A stretch of DNA of 5,337 nucleotides from Nocardioidaceae bacterium. GTDB taxonomy: Bacteria; Actinomycetota; Actinomycetes; Propionibacteriales; Nocardioidaceae. A program made the position numbers and the translations under genes. Location of the stretch: contig JACCZI010000115.1 of NCBI GenBank assembly GCA_013696015.1, positions 1 through 5,337 on the forward strand, in the 5' to 3' direction. Under the pieces are notes generated by a model. It ran no database searches. It was not told where the DNA came from and worked only from the letters and a program-made list of their open reading frames with translations. Positions 1 through 5,337 of the stretch are shown here, piece by piece; the first letter of the stretch is position 1, and each line of letters starts with the position of its first letter.

Positions 1-132
<132 letters not shown>

Positions 133-139
133 AATCTAC

Positions 140-164
140 CCGTGCCGATCTTCGACCGGCACGG
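140..164 (-). other. Stem-loop next to the mature 16S 5' end
   Basis: On the minus strand the arm CCGTGCCGGTC (164 to 154) pairs with GATCGGCACGG (150 to 140) around a GAA loop. This gives 11 pairs, one of them G-T. It ends about 8 bases before the predicted 16S 5' end, so it is probably part of the precursor fold that guides 16S maturation. It could also be the 5' half of a longer processing stem with the 16S 3' flank. It lies inside a transcribed rRNA leader and has no U-tract, so a terminator role is unlikely. Confidence 0.6.
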
Positions 165-181
165 TCAACAGATTCAATCCC

Positions 182-201
182 GACAAGATGAATCACTTGT
201 C
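182..201 (-). other. Short leader stem-loop
   Basis: GACAAG (201 to 196) and CTTGTC (187 to 182) on the minus strand are perfect inverted repeats around an 8-base loop. It sits mid-leader, upstream of the stronger hairpin at 140-164. It may be a structural or processing element of the rRNA precursor. A six-pair stem could also arise by chance. Confidence 0.35.
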
Positions 202-270
202 AAAGGAATCCGTGGCACTGCGCACCGAGATGTGCAGATACCGACGGGGCGTTATTGTCTTCGTCGACTT

Positions 271-300
271 TTGACACACTGTTGAGTTCTCAAGGATCAA
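271..300 (-). promoter_or_regulatory. Conserved actinobacterial rRNA leader element (boxA-like antitermination/processing region)
   Basis: The minus strand reads CTTGAGAACTCAACAGTGTG (294 to 275), followed by TCAAAAGTCGACGA. This block closely resembles the leader motif upstream of 16S genes in Streptomyces, Mycobacterium and relatives (TTTGAGAACTCAAYAGTGTG type). It lies in the region assigned to the boxA/NusB-dependent antitermination signals and precursor processing. It contains a small inverted repeat, TTGAG-AA-CTCAA. It lies about 50 bases after the predicted transcription start, as expected. The assignment rests on pattern recognition. Which bases form boxA itself is not resolved. Confidence 0.75.
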
Positions 301-315
301 GCGCACACCCACTCC

Positions 316-332
316 TTGGCCCTTGGGGCCAA
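316..332 (-). other. Stem-loop near the start of the rRNA transcript
   Basis: TTGGCCC (332 to 326) and GGGCCAA (322 to 316) form a perfect 7-bp stem around a CAA loop on the minus strand. It begins about 15 bases after the predicted start site, so it would be the first structure to form on the nascent rRNA transcript. It may stabilise the 5' end or belong to the antitermination region. The region is GC-rich, so some chance contribution is possible. Confidence 0.45.
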
Positions 333-353
333 CCGAGCGGGGGCAACTCGTCT

Positions 354-382
354 AACTTACCCGAGGGCGCAGGCACGGTCAA
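354..382 (-). promoter_or_regulatory. rRNA operon promoter (sigma-70 type)
   Basis: On the minus strand a -35 box TTGACC (382 to 377) is followed by a 17-base spacer and a -10 box TAAGTT (359 to 354), which fits the actinobacterial housekeeping pattern TTGACN...TANNNT. Transcription should start at about 347-348, leaving a leader of about 215 bases before 16S. It is the best promoter-like pair in the intergenic region. No second good promoter was found closer to 16S. Additional rRNA promoters further upstream would fall within or beyond the oxidoreductase gene and were not seen. Confidence 0.8.
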
Positions 383-419
383 ACGGGTTCGGCGCCGTGT
401 CCGCCGACTTTCGAGCCGC

Positions 420-439
420 CGCCGGGGGCCGCCCCGGCG
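420..439 (-). terminator. Candidate hairpin terminator after the oxidoreductase gene
   Basis: CGCCGGGG and CCCCGGCG form a perfect 8-bp GC stem around a 4-base loop, about 43 bases after the stop codon of the molybdopterin oxidoreductase and about 40 bases before the rRNA -35 box. There is no U-run after it, which is common for actinobacterial terminators but weakens the call. The position suggests it ends the tyrS-oxidoreductase transcript before the rRNA promoter. The local GC richness makes chance hairpins likely. Confidence 0.4.
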
Positions 440-481
440 ACCCCGCACTTGGATGACTCCGAACCGGCGGCCGGTCCCGCG

Positions 482-1639
482 TCAGCCGCCCACCGCGGTC
501 ACCGGGTGCCGCACCACGGCCCAGAAGTGATAGCCGGCACTGTTGTACGGGACCGAGTCCGGCTGGGTGACACCTCCGCTGTCGGTGGCGCGGGCGCGAA
601 GCTCGTAGACACCGGGTGAAGGTGGCGTCCACGCAAGCTCCCACCGGGTCCAGGCTGCCGGTGACTCCGGGGGGGACAACCGGGCCAGTGTCCAGTGCCG
701 ACCACCGTCGGCGCTCACCTCCACACCCCGGATCCGAGCCGTGCCGGACCACGATCGTCCGTGCAACACGGTCGGGCGCCGGGCCGGCAGCCGCGCGCCG
801 ATTGCCAGCTCGAACGCACTCTTGACCGGCAGGGTGGTCAAGGGTGGGGAGTCGGGCGGGTAGTCGCCGCCCGTCATGCGGTAGAACACCGTGTTCCAGG
901 GCGACGTCAGCGGTTGCCGGGACACCTCGATGGAACCGAGCCACTTGGTGCTCGCGATGCCCACCCAGCCCGGAACCACCAGCCTCGCCGGGAATCCTGA
1001 GTCGGGCGGGAGGAGCTCGCCGTTCATGGCATACGCGACCAGGACGTCGTCGAGCGCCTTGGCGATGGGCAGTGGTCGCCGGACCCGGCCGTGGTCGATG
1101 CCGTCGTCGACGTACGGGGCGTCGAGCCCGACCGGCATCACCTCCTCTGCCGACGAGAGCAGCCCGGCACGTTGCAACAGGTCGCCGAGCGCCACCCCAC
1201 GCCAGCGCGCCACGCCGATCGCACCCAACGTCCACGGGGTGCCGGTGGTCGGGGTCCCTTGCTGAGTTGCGAAGAAGCCGCGCCCGTTGCCGGTGCACTC
1301 GATAGCGCAGGTCAGGTCGACGGACGGCATCTGCCGGAGCTCGTGGTAGCTGAAGGACAGGGGTTCGCGCGGTGACGGCGAGCCGCTGAGGCCGTCTCCG
1401 TAGATTGAGAGACGCCAGGTCTGCGGGTCGATCGCCGGCGTCGTCGTGTGGTTGCGCACGAAGAAGCGGTCGCCGGGCACCAGGTAGTCGAGGTCGGTCG
1501 CCGTGTCCCAGCGCATTTCCGCGTTGGTGTCGCGTGCGATGAACCCTTCGGGGGGGCGGTCCCGGAACCCCGTGGCGGCACCGGCACCGCTTCGAGCCAG
1601 GCGGCGGGCGTCGAGGCGGGGGCCGGAGCGACGCGTCAT
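482..1639 (-). CDS. Sulfite oxidase-family molybdopterin oxidoreductase
   Basis: The 385-residue product has a molybdopterin-binding domain (about residues 50-235) and a C-terminal Mo-cofactor oxidoreductase dimerisation domain with an Ig-like fold (about 265-380). Family marks are FFVRNH (59-64), the conserved block LTCAIECTGNGR (109-120) in which Cys115 is the expected molybdenum ligand, and VPGWVGIASTKWLGSIEV (222-239). The dimerisation domain shows GVEVSADGGRHW and a terminal YHFWAVVRHPV. No heme b5 domain, no Tat or Sec signal peptide and no membrane segment are visible, so a cytoplasmic enzyme is inferred. Substrate and electron acceptor are unknown; sulfite is only the family's best-known substrate. 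The ATG start is the only reasonable one, although no clear ribosome binding site precedes it. The gene starts 28 bases after the tyrS stop and is probably co-transcribed with it. No cofactor synthesis genes are nearby. Confidence 0.9.
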   Translation of the reverse strand: MTRRSGPRLDARRLARSGAGAATGFRDRPPEGFIARDTNAEMRWDTATDLDYLVPGDRFFVRNHTTTPAIDPQTWRLSIYGDGLSGSPSPREPLSFSYHELRQMPSVDLTCAIECTGNGRGFFATQQGTPTTGTPWTLGAIGVARWRGVALGDLLQRAGLLSSAEEVMPVGLDAPYVDDGIDHGRVRRPLPIAKALDDVLVAYAMNGELLPPDSGFPARLVVPGWVGIASTKWLGSIEVSRQPLTSPWNTVFYRMTGGDYPPDSPPLTTLPVKSAFELAIGARLPARRPTVLHGRSWSGTARIRGVEVSADGGRHWTLARLSPPESPAAWTRWELAWTPPSPGVYELRARATDSGGVTQPDSVPYNSAGYHFWAVVRHPVTAVGG

Positions 1640-1667
1640 GGTGCGCCGAAGGTTACCCCGGCGGGCG

Positions 1668-2948
1668 CTACCGGCGGATCTCGACGCCGGCGACGTTGCG
1701 CTTGCCGCGGCGCAGCACGACCCAGCGTCGGTGCAGCAGCTGGCGCTCGGTCAGCGTCGCTTCGGGGTCGGTGACCCGCTCGTTGTTGACGTAGGCGCCA
1801 CCGTCGGTGATGGTGCGGCGCGCCGCCGAACGGCTGTCCGCCAGCCCGGTCGCCAGCAGGAGGTGGGCGATGCTGGGCATCGTGAGCCCGACGTCGACCT
1901 CGACGTGCGGCGTCTCGCGCAGGGCCGCGCGCAGGGTCGGTTCCGGCAACGAGCCCAGGTCGCCGCGCCCGAAGAGGGCGACGGCGGCCTGCTCGGCGGC
2001 GGCGGCGTCGGCGGAACCGTGCACGAGCGTCGTGACGTCGTGGGCCAGCGCCCGCTGTGGTGCCCTGCCGGCGGGCTGTGCCCGTCCTTCGGCCTCGAGT
2101 TCCTCGATCTCGCCCAACGGCCGAAACGAGAACAGCTGGAGGTAGTGGCCCACCCGGGCGTCCTCGGCGTTGAGCCAGAACTGGTAGAAGGCGTACGGAG
2201 AGGTCAGCTCGGCGTCGAGCCAGACGGTGCCGGACTCGGTCTTGCCGAACTTCGTCCCGTCCGCCTTGGTGACCAGCGGTGTCGCCAGCGCGTGCACTCG
2301 GTCACCGTCGGCCCGCCGGACGAGCTCAACGCCGGCGGTGATGTTGCCCCACTGGTCGCTGCCGCCGATCTGCAGGGTGCAGCCGTACCGGCGGTGCAGC
2401 TCGAGGAAGTCCATCGACTGCAGCAGCACATAGCTGAATTCGGTGTAGCTGATGCCACTGTCGAGGCGGGCGCGTACGGTCTCCCGGTCCAGCATCCGGT
2501 TGACCGGAAAGTGCTTGCCGATATCGCGCAGGAACTCGAGAACCCCCACGTCGGCGGTCCAGTCCAAGTTGTTGACCATGACGGCTGCCGCCGGGCCTTC
2601 GAGGTCGAGGAAGCGCGTGACCTGCTCCGCCACCCGTTCCACCCAGCCGGCCACCACGTCGGCCGGGTTCAGGTTGCGTTCACCGGTGAGCTTCGGGTCG
2701 CCGATCAGTCCCGTTGATCCACCGACCAGGGCGAGCGGGGAGTGACCGGCCTGCTGGAGGCGGCGCATCGTCACCAGCTGCAACAGGTTGCCGTGGTGCA
2801 GGCTCGGCGCTGTCGGGTCGAAGCCGCAGTAAAAGGTGGTCGGTCCGGCCGACAGGTGCGCCTGGAGCGCGTCCCGGTCGGTCGAGACCGCGACCAGGCC
2901 GCGGGCCTCGAGGTCATCGAGGAGACGGCCGTCCACCGGGCTTGGCAC
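1668..2948 (-). CDS. tyrS: Tyrosyl-tRNA synthetase
   Basis: TyrS charges tRNA-Tyr with tyrosine using ATP in the cytoplasm. The product is 426 residues from the chosen start, close to the usual ~420. The class I Rossmann domain shows FYCGFDPTAPSLHHGN: the Tyr at residue 40 is the expected tyrosine-binding residue and HHGN (51-54) is the HIGH signature. Further marks are GISYTEFSYVLLQSMDF (165-181), GGSDQWGN (195-202) and the KMSKS-equivalent KFGKT (233-237). A C-terminal S4 RNA-binding domain (about 357-420) includes SRSAARRTITDGGAYVN. This is the short bacterial TyrS form. The start is a GTG at 2946-2948, chosen because GGAAGGA lies 7 bases upstream. The frame stays open to a TTG at 2996, which has no ribosome binding site. 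The gene follows mpg by 83 bases, an order also known in mycobacteria. No T-box or clear promoter is visible in that gap. Confidence 0.96.
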   Translation of the reverse strand: MPSPVDGRLLDDLEARGLVAVSTDRDALQAHLSAGPTTFYCGFDPTAPSLHHGNLLQLVTMRRLQQAGHSPLALVGGSTGLIGDPKLTGERNLNPADVVAGWVERVAEQVTRFLDLEGPAAAVMVNNLDWTADVGVLEFLRDIGKHFPVNRMLDRETVRARLDSGISYTEFSYVLLQSMDFLELHRRYGCTLQIGGSDQWGNITAGVELVRRADGDRVHALATPLVTKADGTKFGKTESGTVWLDAELTSPYAFYQFWLNAEDARVGHYLQLFSFRPLGEIEELEAEGRAQPAGRAPQRALAHDVTTLVHGSADAAAAEQAAVALFGRGDLGSLPEPTLRAALRETPHVEVDVGLTMPSIAHLLLATGLADSRSAARRTITDGGAYVNNERVTDPEATLTERQLLHRRWVVLRRGKRNVAGVEIRR

Positions 2949-2955
2949 GTCCGCG

Positions 2956-2962
2956 TCCTTCC
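2956..2962 (-). promoter_or_regulatory. Ribosome binding site fixing the tyrS GTG start
   Basis: GGAAGGA on the minus strand lies 7 bases before the GTG at 2948-2946. It is the clearest Shine-Dalgarno sequence of any gene in the window. It supports the GTG start over the upstream in-frame TTG at 2996, which would add 16 residues (MEHDSTPRALDRKDAD) of no recognisable family conservation. Confidence 0.7.
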
Positions 2963-3031
2963 GGTCGAGTGCTCGAGGCGTGCTGTCGTGCTCCAAGAGG
3001 GTTGCGCAGAGTGTCGCGCTGCCGCAAACAA

Positions 3032-3658
3032 CTACGTCGGCCGGGTCCCGGCCGCGGGGCGGCGGCGAGCACCGCGCCGGTATGTCGAGACGGTGTCGTC
3101 ACCGTCCACCCAGAATCGCCACGGCCGGTCCGCCGCAGTGCTGATCCCGACGCGCGGACCTTGCCGTACCGCGCCGCGGGGAGGTCCGGGTCGCAGTCGC
3201 AGGCAACCGGCCGGGTCGAGCAGGTCGCGGCCGTCGGCCTCGCCGCCGATGCCCAAGGCCGACGTCAGTCGTGCCGGTCCACGGGCCAGGTCACGCGGCT
3301 GTCTCGCGCTCGGGCGGCGGGAGGCCGCCAGGTCGGCTCCTTCAACCACGGCGCCGGCGCGGAGCAACAGCGCCGAGCAGACCCCGGGCGGCCCGCACAC
3401 GACGTTGGCGCACCAGTGCAGGCCGTAGCTGAAGTAGCAGTAGAGGTGGCCCGCCGGGCCGAACATCACCGCGTTGCGGCGGGTGGGTCCGCGGAATCCG
3501 TGCGACGCGGGGTCGTCGACCCCCTCGTACGCCTCGAGCTCGGTGAGGGCCACCGTGACCGCCCCGTCCGGACTGGAAGATGTGAGAAGCCAGCCCAGCA
3601 GCCTGGGCGCCAGGTCGACCGCTCGCCCAGCCAGCCGCTCGCGCCCGGTCGAGGTCAT
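3032..3658 (-). CDS. mpg: 3-methyladenine DNA glycosylase (AAG/MPG family)
   Basis: This monofunctional base-excision repair enzyme removes alkylated purines such as 3-methyladenine, as well as hypoxanthine, from DNA. The 208-residue product is one complete AAG-type domain, close to the length of mycobacterial Mpg. TELEAYEG holds the expected catalytic Glu42 and the base-stacking Tyr44 (human E125, Y127). His53 in DPASH matches human H136, Tyr78 in YFSYGLHWC matches the intercalating Y162, and Asn85 and Arg100 match the base-pocket N169 and R182. RRNAVMFGPAGHLY and GPRVGISTAADRPWRFW are also typical. The ATG start at 3656-3658 fits family length. The frame is open to a GTG at 3695-3697 directly after the argF stop, which would give 221 residues. 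Neither has a convincing ribosome binding site, so the start is uncertain. Closeness to argF suggests co-transcription and possible translational coupling. The C-terminus ends in an Arg-rich tail. Confidence 0.94.
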   Translation of the reverse strand: MTSTGRERLAGRAVDLAPRLLGWLLTSSSPDGAVTVALTELEAYEGVDDPASHGFRGPTRRNAVMFGPAGHLYCYFSYGLHWCANVVCGPPGVCSALLLRAGAVVEGADLAASRRPSARQPRDLARGPARLTSALGIGGEADGRDLLDPAGCLRLRPGPPRGAVRQGPRVGISTAADRPWRFWVDGDDTVSTYRRGARRRPAAGTRPT

Positions 3659-3697
3659 CGCGAGGAGGCGCCTACGCCCACCCCCGGAGACCGTCAC

Positions 3698-4627
3698 TCA
3701 CGCCTGCCCCGGCGCCAGCAGCCAGGTGAGCAACGCCTTCTGCGCGTGGAGGCGGTTCTCGGCCTCGTCCCAGACGATGCTCTGCGGGCCGTCGAGCACC
3801 TCGGCCGCGATCTCCTTGCCTCGGTAGGCCGGCAGGCAGTGCAACACGACAGCTGCGGGGTCGGCCCGGCTCATCGCGGCGGCGTCGATGCAGTAGTCGC
3901 CGAAGAGCCGCTGCCGGTGCGCCGTCTGCTCCTCCTGGCCCATCGAGACCCAGGTGTCGGTCGCGAGCACGTCGGCCCCTTCGACCGCCTTCTGCGCACT
4001 GGTCGTCACCACCACCGAGCCCCCCGTCCGGGTGGCGATCTGCTCCGCGTCGGCCACGATGTCGGCGCGCGGCAGGTGGCCGTCGGGGCCTGCGATCCGC
4101 ACGTGCATGCCGGCTGTGGCTCCGGCGAGCAAGAAGGAGTGGGCGAGGTTGTTGGCGGCGTCGCCGAGGTAGGTGACGACCAGGCCTGCCAGCCCGCCCT
4201 TGTGCTGGCGTACGGCCTGCAGGTCGGCCAAGAGCTGGCAAGGGTGGAAGTCGTCGGTCAGCGCGTTTACCACCGGAACCGTCGAGACACCCGCCATGGC
4301 CTCCACCGCCGACTGGTCGAACGTCCGCCACACCAGGGCGGACACCATGCGCTCCAGGACTCGGGTGGTGTCCTCGACGCTCTCCCCCCGGCCCATCTGC
4401 GTGGTGCTCGAGTCGATCACGAGCGGGTAGCCACCCAGCTCTGCGATGCCGACGGAGAACGACACCCGGGTCCGGGTCGAGGGTTTGTCGAAGATCACAG
4501 CAACCGCGCGCGGACCTTCGAGCGGGCGGGCATGGAACCGGTCGGCCGCGAAGGTGTCGGCGAGGTCGAGGACGGCACTCTGCTCGCTGGGGTTCAGGTC
4601 GTCGTCGCGCAGGAAGTGGCGGACCAT
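3698..4627 (-). CDS. argF: Ornithine carbamoyltransferase
   Basis: The enzyme makes citrulline from ornithine and carbamoyl phosphate, the sixth step of arginine synthesis, in the cytoplasm. The 309-residue product matches the family length. The N-terminal domain carries the carbamoyl phosphate motif STRTR (50-54) and HPCQ (128-131). The C-terminal domain carries the ornithine-binding DTWVSMG (224-230), HCLPAYRG (263-270, with the conserved Cys264) and WDEAENRLHAQKA (286-298). These identify it as an ornithine rather than aspartate transferase. The ATG at 4625-4627 was chosen because MVRHFLRDDDL is the typical actinobacterial N-terminus and GGGAG lies 11 bases upstream. An in-frame ATG at 4645 would add six residues but lacks a ribosome binding site. 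A biosynthetic role is inferred from the pheT-argF-mpg setting and the lack of arcA or arcC neighbours. argC, argJ, argB, argD, argR, argG and argH are all absent from the adjacent sequence. No ARG-box-like palindrome was seen upstream. Confidence 0.96.
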   Translation of the reverse strand: MVRHFLRDDDLNPSEQSAVLDLADTFAADRFHARPLEGPRAVAVIFDKPSTRTRVSFSVGIAELGGYPLVIDSSTTQMGRGESVEDTTRVLERMVSALVWRTFDQSAVEAMAGVSTVPVVNALTDDFHPCQLLADLQAVRQHKGGLAGLVVTYLGDAANNLAHSFLLAGATAGMHVRIAGPDGHLPRADIVADAEQIATRTGGSVVVTTSAQKAVEGADVLATDTWVSMGQEEQTAHRQRLFGDYCIDAAAMSRADPAAVVLHCLPAYRGKEIAAEVLDGPQSIVWDEAENRLHAQKALLTWLLAPGQA

Positions 4628-4717
4628 GGCAGGGGACGCTCCCATCGGGTCGGATCGGTGAACGGTGGACCGGGAACAGTCTCGTGCCCGCTAGCGGCGT
4701 CCCGACCGCGCCACAGG
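4628..4717 (-). other. pheT-argF intergenic gap
   Basis: This 90-base gap follows the pheT stop and precedes argF. It holds a perfect 10-base palindrome CCGCTAGCGG about 20 bases after the pheT stop, too small on its own to be a convincing terminator, and the GGGAG before argF. No clear -35/-10 pair, ARG box or gene remnant is visible. In many relatives this junction is occupied by argC, argJ, argB and argD; no trace of them was found here. Confidence 0.5.
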
Positions 4718-5337
4718 CTACGACCGCAGCCGGGCACCGGTGGCACGCGCAGCTTCGGCCACCGCCGCGTCGCGGACCGCGGCAGCGTCGGACTCGGTGA
4801 GCGTGCGGTCAGCGGCCCGCAGCCGCAGCGAGAACGCCAGCGACCTGTGCCCCGAGGGGACCGGGTCACCGGTGTAGACGTCGAAGAGCCGCACCGACTC
4901 CAGCAGCTCGCCGGCTCCTCGACGCAGCGCCTCGAGGACGGCTGCCGCCGGGACCTCGGCTGGGATGACCAGCGCGATGTCCTCCTTGGCCACCGGCATG
5001 CTGGACAGGCCCGGTGCCTGAGGCAGCGGCGGTGCCGCCGCGACCAGGACGTCGAGATCGACCTCCGCGTACGACGTCCGAGGCGGTATCCCCCAGGCGA
5101 CACACACCTGCGGGTGCAGCTCGCCGGCGTGCCCGATCGTCGCACCGGCGAGGATGACCCGCGCGCACCGTCCGGGGTGCCAGGGCGGAGCGGCGCCTTG
5201 CTCGACCGTGATCGCGACGCCCAGGGTGTCGGCCACCAGGTGGACGGCCGCCACGGCGTCCGCCCAGGAGGCCGGTCGACCGTCTCCCCACCAGCCCGCG
5301 GACTGACGCTCACCGCTGAGGCCGACCGCGAGCCGCC
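4718..5337 (-). CDS. pheT: Phenylalanyl-tRNA synthetase beta subunit, C-terminal part
   Basis: This is the last ~205 residues of PheT; the gene continues beyond the right edge with no start in the window. PheT pairs with PheS in an (alpha-beta)2 enzyme that charges tRNA-Phe. The visible part begins inside the catalytic-like B6/B7 region (SGERQSAGWWGDGRP, then GHAGELHPQV). It ends with the ferredoxin-fold anticodon-binding domain, about the last 95 residues, which starts near SSMPVAKEDIALVIP. That domain shows LLESVRLFDVYTGDPVPSGH and SLAFSLRLRAADRTLTE, both highly typical. The frame reads through to the window edge without a stop, so an internal GTG at 5252-5254 is not the true start. The stop is TAG at 4718-4720. 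pheS is expected upstream, outside the window. Confidence is high because the C-terminal domain is unmistakable. Confidence 0.95.
   Translation of the reverse strand, partial: RLAVGLSGERQSAGWWGDGRPASWADAVAAVHLVADTLGVAITVEQGAAPPWHPGRCARVILAGATIGHAGELHPQVCVAWGIPPRTSYAEVDLDVLVAAAPPLPQAPGLSSMPVAKEDIALVIPAEVPAAAVLEALRRGAGELLESVRLFDVYTGDPVPSGHRSLAFSLRLRAADRTLTESDAAAVRDAAVAEAARATGARLRS

Larger units (their letters stand above)
133..347 (-). other. Pre-16S leader (transcribed, removed during maturation)
   Basis: This is the transcribed spacer between the predicted rRNA transcription start (about 347-348) and the mature 16S 5' end. It has no credible protein gene. From 5' to 3' on the minus strand it holds a hairpin near +1 (316-332), the conserved actinobacterial leader element (271-300), a 6-bp hairpin (182-201) and an 11-bp hairpin next to the 16S start (140-164). 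In known rRNA operons such leaders carry antitermination signals and pair with the 3' flank of 16S to form an RNase III processing stem. The 3' partner is outside the window, so that pairing cannot be tested here. Confidence 0.75.

Noticed and set aside
163..202. Possible second rRNA promoter in the leader (TTGACA near 202-197, TTGACC at 168-163)
   Set aside because: No -10 box of the TANNNT type lies 16-19 bases downstream of either. The nearest candidate after TTGACC (TAGATT) is about 24 bases away.
463..475. Small inverted repeat ACCGG-CCG-CCGGT just after the oxidoreductase stop
   Set aside because: Only five pairs with a 3-base loop in very GC-rich sequence. The stem at 420-439 is the better terminator candidate.
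357..1298. Arg/Pro-rich frame of 313 codons on the minus strand overlapping the oxidoreductase gene
   Set aside because: It is a shifted frame of the sulfite oxidase-family gene. The composition is typical of an out-of-frame GC-rich reading, and it runs on through the rRNA promoter region.
1503..2717. Long open frame on the plus strand (404 codons) opposite tyrS
   Set aside because: It lies antisense to tyrS, whose motifs are unmistakable. Long antisense frames are usual in high-GC coding DNA, and the product is low-complexity with no recognisable domain.
2742..3428. Plus-strand frame of 228 codons across the tyrS-mpg junction
   Set aside because: It is antisense to the 5' end of tyrS and most of mpg and has no domain or ribosome binding site.
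3672..4331. Minus-strand frame of 219 codons within argF
   Set aside because: It is a shifted frame of argF with a Gly/Arg-rich product. The argF frame carries all catalytic motifs.
4594..5313. Minus-strand frame of 239 codons overlapping the pheT end and the pheT-argF gap
   Set aside because: It is a shifted frame of pheT rich in Arg, Ser and Pro. The true frame shows the anticodon-binding domain and is open to the window edge.

Overview
This window looks like a high-GC actinobacterial chromosome segment. The evidence is the 5' end of a 16S rRNA gene with an actinobacterial-type start, the actinobacterial rRNA leader element, GC-rich codon use in every gene, and gene neighbours (pheT, argF, mpg, tyrS) that belong to a familiar actinobacterial neighbourhood. 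The order or genus cannot be fixed from about 130 bases of 16S. Every gene here is on the minus strand, so transcription runs from right to left.

In the direction of transcription the layout is as follows. The 3' part of pheT (phenylalanyl-tRNA synthetase beta subunit) runs in from the right edge. After about 90 bases comes argF (ornithine carbamoyltransferase), then mpg (3-methyladenine DNA glycosylase of the AAG family), almost abutting argF. After an 83-base gap comes tyrS (tyrosyl-tRNA synthetase), and 28 bases after it a stand-alone molybdopterin oxidoreductase of the sulfite oxidase family. About 100 bases beyond its stop codon is a well-formed rRNA promoter (TTGACC, 17 bases, TAAGTT). 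A leader of roughly 215 bases follows, with hairpins and the conserved antitermination/processing element, and then the start of 16S rRNA, which leaves the window at its left edge.

Functionally the window mixes translation (PheT, TyrS, 16S rRNA), arginine synthesis (ArgF), base-excision repair (Mpg) and a probable sulfur or other oxyanion redox enzyme. The pheT, argF, mpg and tyrS order resembles a shortened version of the mycobacterial arrangement pheS-pheT-argCJBDFRGH ... mpg-tyrS, with argC, argJ, argB and argD missing before argF and argR, argG and argH missing after it. This is the most notable point in the window.

No mobile element, CRISPR array, tRNA gene or unknown gene system was found. 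All protein genes belong to recognised families. The only stretch longer than 300 bases without a protein gene (133-481) is explained by the rRNA leader, its promoter and a candidate terminator.
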